Shown: positions 60,991-64,000 of the stretch, one piece after another
Position numbering within the stretch: position 1 is the first letter of the stretch
Layout: every line of letters starts with the position of its first letter
DNA from: Diabrotica undecimpunctata
Taxonomy: Eukaryota > Arthropoda > Insecta > Coleoptera > Chrysomelidae
Assembly (NCBI RefSeq): GCF_040954645.1
Contig: NC_092809.1
Span: 133,909,914-133,973,913 of the forward strand
Reading direction: 5' to 3'
Length of the DNA stretch: 64,000 nt
Translations under genes and position numbers: made by a program
The notes under the pieces: generated by a model
The model's input: only the letters and a program-made list of their open reading frames with translations
The model's database searches: none
What the model was told of the DNA's origin: nothing

Positions 60991-62676
60991 GGAAAAAATA
61001 ACGGAGGTATTTTTGGATTCCAAATTTTGGGGACATCTTTCTTCCAATGGAATTTCGTCAGGAACCCTCTTATTTTTGCAATACTTCCGGTATCTGGTGA
61101 TGATGTAAATTATAACGATTAGTATTAATATAGATAAGATGACTGAACCGGTGCTGATAATGGGTGTAGTTGGAAAGCCAATTTCTTCTACTGGTGAAAG
61201 ATTTCTGGTAATTCTGTTAATTTCGTATAGTCCTTCCATATCGATTTTGCTCAAATTGGTTACTTGATAATTTACCTTTTCAGTCGAGAAATTTTCTAGT
61301 TTTGGTAATATTATGATTTTTCCAGATTGGATTCGTGGATTGTTTGAAAATTTTAAGGTTCCAACTTCTATTTCACATTTTGGCGGGATTTCTATTAACG
61401 AAGGTTCTTTTATTTCCAAAAACGAATTGGACTCACATTTTGAGATTAATTTGACAGTACTGGATGGGATTATTAAGATCTGGTTCTCCATGACGTGCTC
61501 GATAATGGGTTCTTGTAGATTTACTTCAGTGGCGTAGCATTTCTCTGGGTTACGTCCATCAATTAATTTATAGGTGCAGGTATCTATTTGGGTGTAGTCC
61601 TGTTGGCAGTAGTATCTGGTTTCGAGGACGGGACATTCTTCTTTTATCGATAGTGATTTTTCTCCTTTTGCCAAGTAGGGATATAAGGGAATATATGTTT
61701 GATGATTTTGTATTACGGGGTAAACATGGAAAAAATCGTAATTTTCTGATTTGGATATAGGAACATGGATAGCGAATATAAGCTTGGATTCGTAAAAGGT
61801 TACTTGGGTACTGAGAAACAGATAGTATGTTAGCACATTGTTAAATTTTGCGATTTGTTCTTTTTTGTATATATGTGATAAATATGACATCATTTCTGAG
61901 ATTTCTTGGGTAGATATTATTGAATTATGAAGAGTATTTAATTTAGAGAAAACGATCGAATTTTCAATATTGTCAATAAATGTTATTAAATTTTGGCAAT
62001 CAAGATTAATCTGGTAAAGAATACTTTGATAAGTTATGTAATTATTCAAAGTGATTATTTTGGTTTCTAATGAATATTTAAATTTTTCTATATTGTCTTG
62101 TAATTTTTGTTGATTTTGCCACAAGGTTGATAAAGATTGATTATAATGATTAACAAGCTTTTTGTACAAAGTTGACTGAAGGTTAAGTTTATGAATTACA
62201 TTTTTCTGATTTAATTGTAAAATATTAATTGCTTTATCGTATCGTTCTCCATCGTCAGCATCTAAAGTTCCAAAAGCCCATTTATTAATTTTGCCTATTC
62301 CATCTATTAAACCTCTTTTAGAGCGAATATGTGGATGTAAATTTTCAAATTTTCTTTCGAGAATTTTTATTAAGAATTCGGTTCTTTTTGTCATTTGTTC
62401 AGCTAAGTTATGAAAAGATATAGAGTTAGAAGCGTTACTTACTATTAGACTATTCTTAAGGCTATAAAAACGGTTAGTTAAACTAGTTATCTGTTTAGTT
62501 ACTTCTCTTAAATCTAGATAGTGTATAAAGGTATGCTTAGTGTAAATAATTTTACAGGGTCCTAATAGTATGGGTAACAAAGGATTTGTTATAGGAGTAA
62601 TTTTTACATCTTCTCCTTCACATCTCCGTTGAAGTGCCAGGAATATCAGGAGCAAACACGTTGTCCGGATTTTCAT
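60985..62676 (-). CDS. env: Envelope-like protein of an errantivirus-type (Gypsy) element
   Basis: A single open frame of 563 residues. It has an N-terminal hydrophobic signal peptide (residues about 1-20) and a furin-type site RSKR at 118-121. Directly after it is GLIDGIGKINKWAFGTLDAD, the conserved start of the fusion subunit shared by insect errantivirus envelopes and baculovirus F-type proteins (family knowledge). Then come coiled helical regions and a transmembrane helix near residues 508-528 with a short basic tail. The ATG lies 59 bases inside the end of pol, the usual arrangement, and env is normally made from a spliced RNA. No frame break is seen. Whether it is functional cannot be told from sequence. 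Confidence 0.88.
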   Translation of the reverse strand: MKIRTTCLLLIFLALQRRCEGEDVKITPITNPLLPILLGPCKIIYTKHTFIHYLDLREVTKQITSLTNRFYSLKNSLIVSNASNSISFHNLAEQMTKRTEFLIKILERKFENLHPHIRSKRGLIDGIGKINKWAFGTLDADDGERYDKAINILQLNQKNVIHKLNLQSTLYKKLVNHYNQSLSTLWQNQQKLQDNIEKFKYSLETKIITLNNYITYQSILYQINLDCQNLITFIDNIENSIVFSKLNTLHNSIISTQEISEMMSYLSHIYKKEQIAKFNNVLTYYLFLSTQVTFYESKLIFAIHVPISKSENYDFFHVYPVIQNHQTYIPLYPYLAKGEKSLSIKEECPVLETRYYCQQDYTQIDTCTYKLIDGRNPEKCYATEVNLQEPIIEHVMENQILIIPSSTVKLISKCESNSFLEIKEPSLIEIPPKCEIEVGTLKFSNNPRIQSGKIIILPKLENFSTEKVNYQVTNLSKIDMEGLYEINRITRNLSPVEEIGFPTTPIISTGSVILSILILIVIIYIITRYRKYCKNKRVPDEIPLEERCPQNLESKNTSVIFSS

Positions 62677-64000
62677 TTTCCTGAAAAGATATTTTTTGTT
62701 TTACTTTGGGTTTTCTGATTATATTTTTATGGTAATTTCCTTTATTAGTTTGTAAGATAAGGCCTGAATCTTGGACTACTTCAGCCTTTTTAAATTTTGG
62801 TGCCTTTTTATCGCGCAATTTTGTTTTGACGTATGCAACGTCCTGGTTAGAGAAATCTGGAGGGTCATTTCGATTTTCATTTAATTTATTAATTATTTTT
62901 TCTTTTGTTTCTTCGTTTCTACTTTTTATTATTTCGTATAAATGTTTACTTGCTTTTTTATGGTTTTGTACATAGTATGATAAAATAAGGTTATCGTCCA
63001 AGTCGAAAGGATCTGGACTATTAATGTGTCCTTTTATTATTTCAAATGGGGTAAACTTAGTGATGGAATGAATTGAATTATTATAGCTTAGAATAGCATG
63101 TTTTATCAATTGGTTAGGAGTTAATTCTTTATTTTCTTCTCTAAGACAGCGAAAGCATTCTATTAGTGTAGAATGAAACCTTTCTACGGGGGAGTTGGAA
63201 TTACTATTTTTAGAAGTTGTGAAATGTAGTTCTATACGGTGAAGTTTACAAAAATCGTTAAGGTCATTATTTTTGAATTCTGTTCCACAGTCGGCAGTAA
63301 TTTTATAAGGTAAACCGTGATGGCTTACGAAGAGAAGTAAATTTTCCACTACGGAGGTGCCATTGACACTAGGTAAAGGATATGCTTGGGCATATCTCGA
63401 AAATGAATCTATAATCGTTAAATATGATTGGTTAGAAATTTTAAAGACATCTACATGAATATGTTCAAAGGGTTTTGATGCAGTGGGAGTTAGACTAAAT
63501 TTTATAATTGGAGGATTTCTATCGTATTTGTTTTTAAGACAAGTTTCACAATTATTTATAAATCGTTCGATATCTTCTGCCATTTTTGGCCAATAGTAAC
63601 GTGATCCTAGGGACATTTTTATTTCATTCATGCCGCGATGTCCTTTTTTGTGTATGTGATAATACTCTAATTTTTCTTTCTGTTCCTGAGTATCTATTAC
63701 GTCAGTTAAAAATTTTGTGGAATGTACAAATTTAAAAGCGGAATTTTTAAAATAATTCTGAACTATTACTACAAATGTTTCTGGTAAAATATTTTCTTTA
63801 AAGTACAACGCATAAATCTTTTTGGGATCTATATATTCTTTTACAAATTTAAAAATACTTTCTTCAATATTTCTTTGGGGTAAAGTAACATAAAATCTAT
63901 TATTATCGAATATTTTTTCATTTTTGCATTTTATTTTATTTATTTCTCCACCTGTTAATATAATTTGATTTTTATAAGTATTTAGGGCTTTTTCGGTTAT
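62618..64000 (-). CDS. pol: pol (RNase H end and integrase) of the errantivirus-type element, 5' part off window
   Basis: The frame is open from the window edge at 64000 down to TGA/TAA at 62618, about 460 residues. It starts in the connection/RNase H end (ITEKALNTYKNQIILTGGE). The integrase follows: a zinc-binding module (HIHKKGHRGM, then CETCLKNK), the catalytic core with HIHVDVFKI, ADCGTEFKNN and SNSPVERFHSTL (two Asp and a Glu with 35 residues between the last Asp and Glu), and a basic C-terminal domain. It belongs to the Gypsy/Errantiviridae lineage. gag, protease, RT and the 5' LTR must lie beyond 64000. Confidence 0.92.
   Translation of the reverse strand: MTEKALNTYKNQIILTGGEINKIKCKNEKIFDNNRFYVTLPQRNIEESIFKFVKEYIDPKKIYALYFKENILPETFVVIVQNYFKNSAFKFVHSTKFLTDVIDTQEQKEKLEYYHIHKKGHRGMNEIKMSLGSRYYWPKMAEDIERFINNCETCLKNKYDRNPPIIKFSLTPTASKPFEHIHVDVFKISNQSYLTIIDSFSRYAQAYPLPSVNGTSVVENLLLFVSHHGLPYKITADCGTEFKNNDLNDFCKLHRIELHFTTSKNSNSNSPVERFHSTLIECFRCLREENKELTPNQLIKHAILSYNNSIHSITKFTPFEIIKGHINSPDPFDLDDNLILSYYVQNHKKASKHLYEIIKSRNEETKEKIINKLNENRNDPPDFSNQDVAYVKTKLRDKKAPKFKKAEVVQDSGLILQTNKGNYHKNIIRKPKVKQKISFQENENPDNVFAPDIPGTSTEM

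Noticed and set aside
1..64000. tRNA, rRNA or small-RNA genes
   Set aside because: None could be supported by reading; a covariance-model search would be needed to exclude small ones.

Overview
This window is AT-rich eukaryotic DNA that looks like part of a large, transposon-filled insect genome. A beetle is my best guess, from the mix of RTE-like LINEs, pogo, mariner and errantivirus-type elements and from the style of the two host genes; this is inference, not proof. There are no operons, CRISPR arrays, or rRNA or tRNA genes that I could recognise.

Two host genes can be reconstructed exon by exon, with matching GT/AG borders and phases. (1) On the + strand, five exons (9925-18309) encode the C-terminal 350 residues of a catalytically dead serine protease homologue of the scarface type. 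Its 5' exons are not visible here. (2) On the - strand, eleven exons between 59525 and 22332 give a complete 937-residue NAA25 (psidin), the auxiliary subunit of the NatB N-terminal acetyltransferase. The genes are convergent, with about 4 kb between their stop codons. NAA25 coding sequence is only 2.8 kb of a 37 kb gene; most of the rest is mobile-element debris.

Layout. 1-9.9 kb: LINE fragments (including two diverged copies of one family) and a broken pogo/jerky transposon. 9.9-18.3 kb: the scarface-like gene with LINE and Gypsy fragments in its introns. 18.9-21.6 kb: piggyBac and Helitron remnants between the genes. 22.3-59.5 kb: NAA25. Its last intron holds a three-level nest of elements with target-site duplications at two levels. 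Other introns hold a mariner-like element interrupted by a single stop (with an empty-site paralogue elsewhere in the window), a Tigger element with one stop codon, a Tc1 remnant, a mariner remnant, MITE-like elements, a solo-LTR candidate, and many LINE pieces, some tailed by (TA)n tracts. 60.3-64 kb: a LINE scrap, then the 3' part of an errantivirus-like (Gypsy) element on the - strand with open integrase and envelope frames, running off the window.

The two host genes have unrelated roles: an extracellular signalling or clotting-type pseudoprotease, and a cytosolic ribosome-associated acetylation factor. Everything else is best read as selfish DNA at different stages of decay. I found no clear new host system. 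The most unusual items are the nested element in the last NAA25 intron, whose transposase family I cannot place, the empty-site pair for the mariner-like insertion, and a 463-bp insert flanked by a 17-bp direct repeat.
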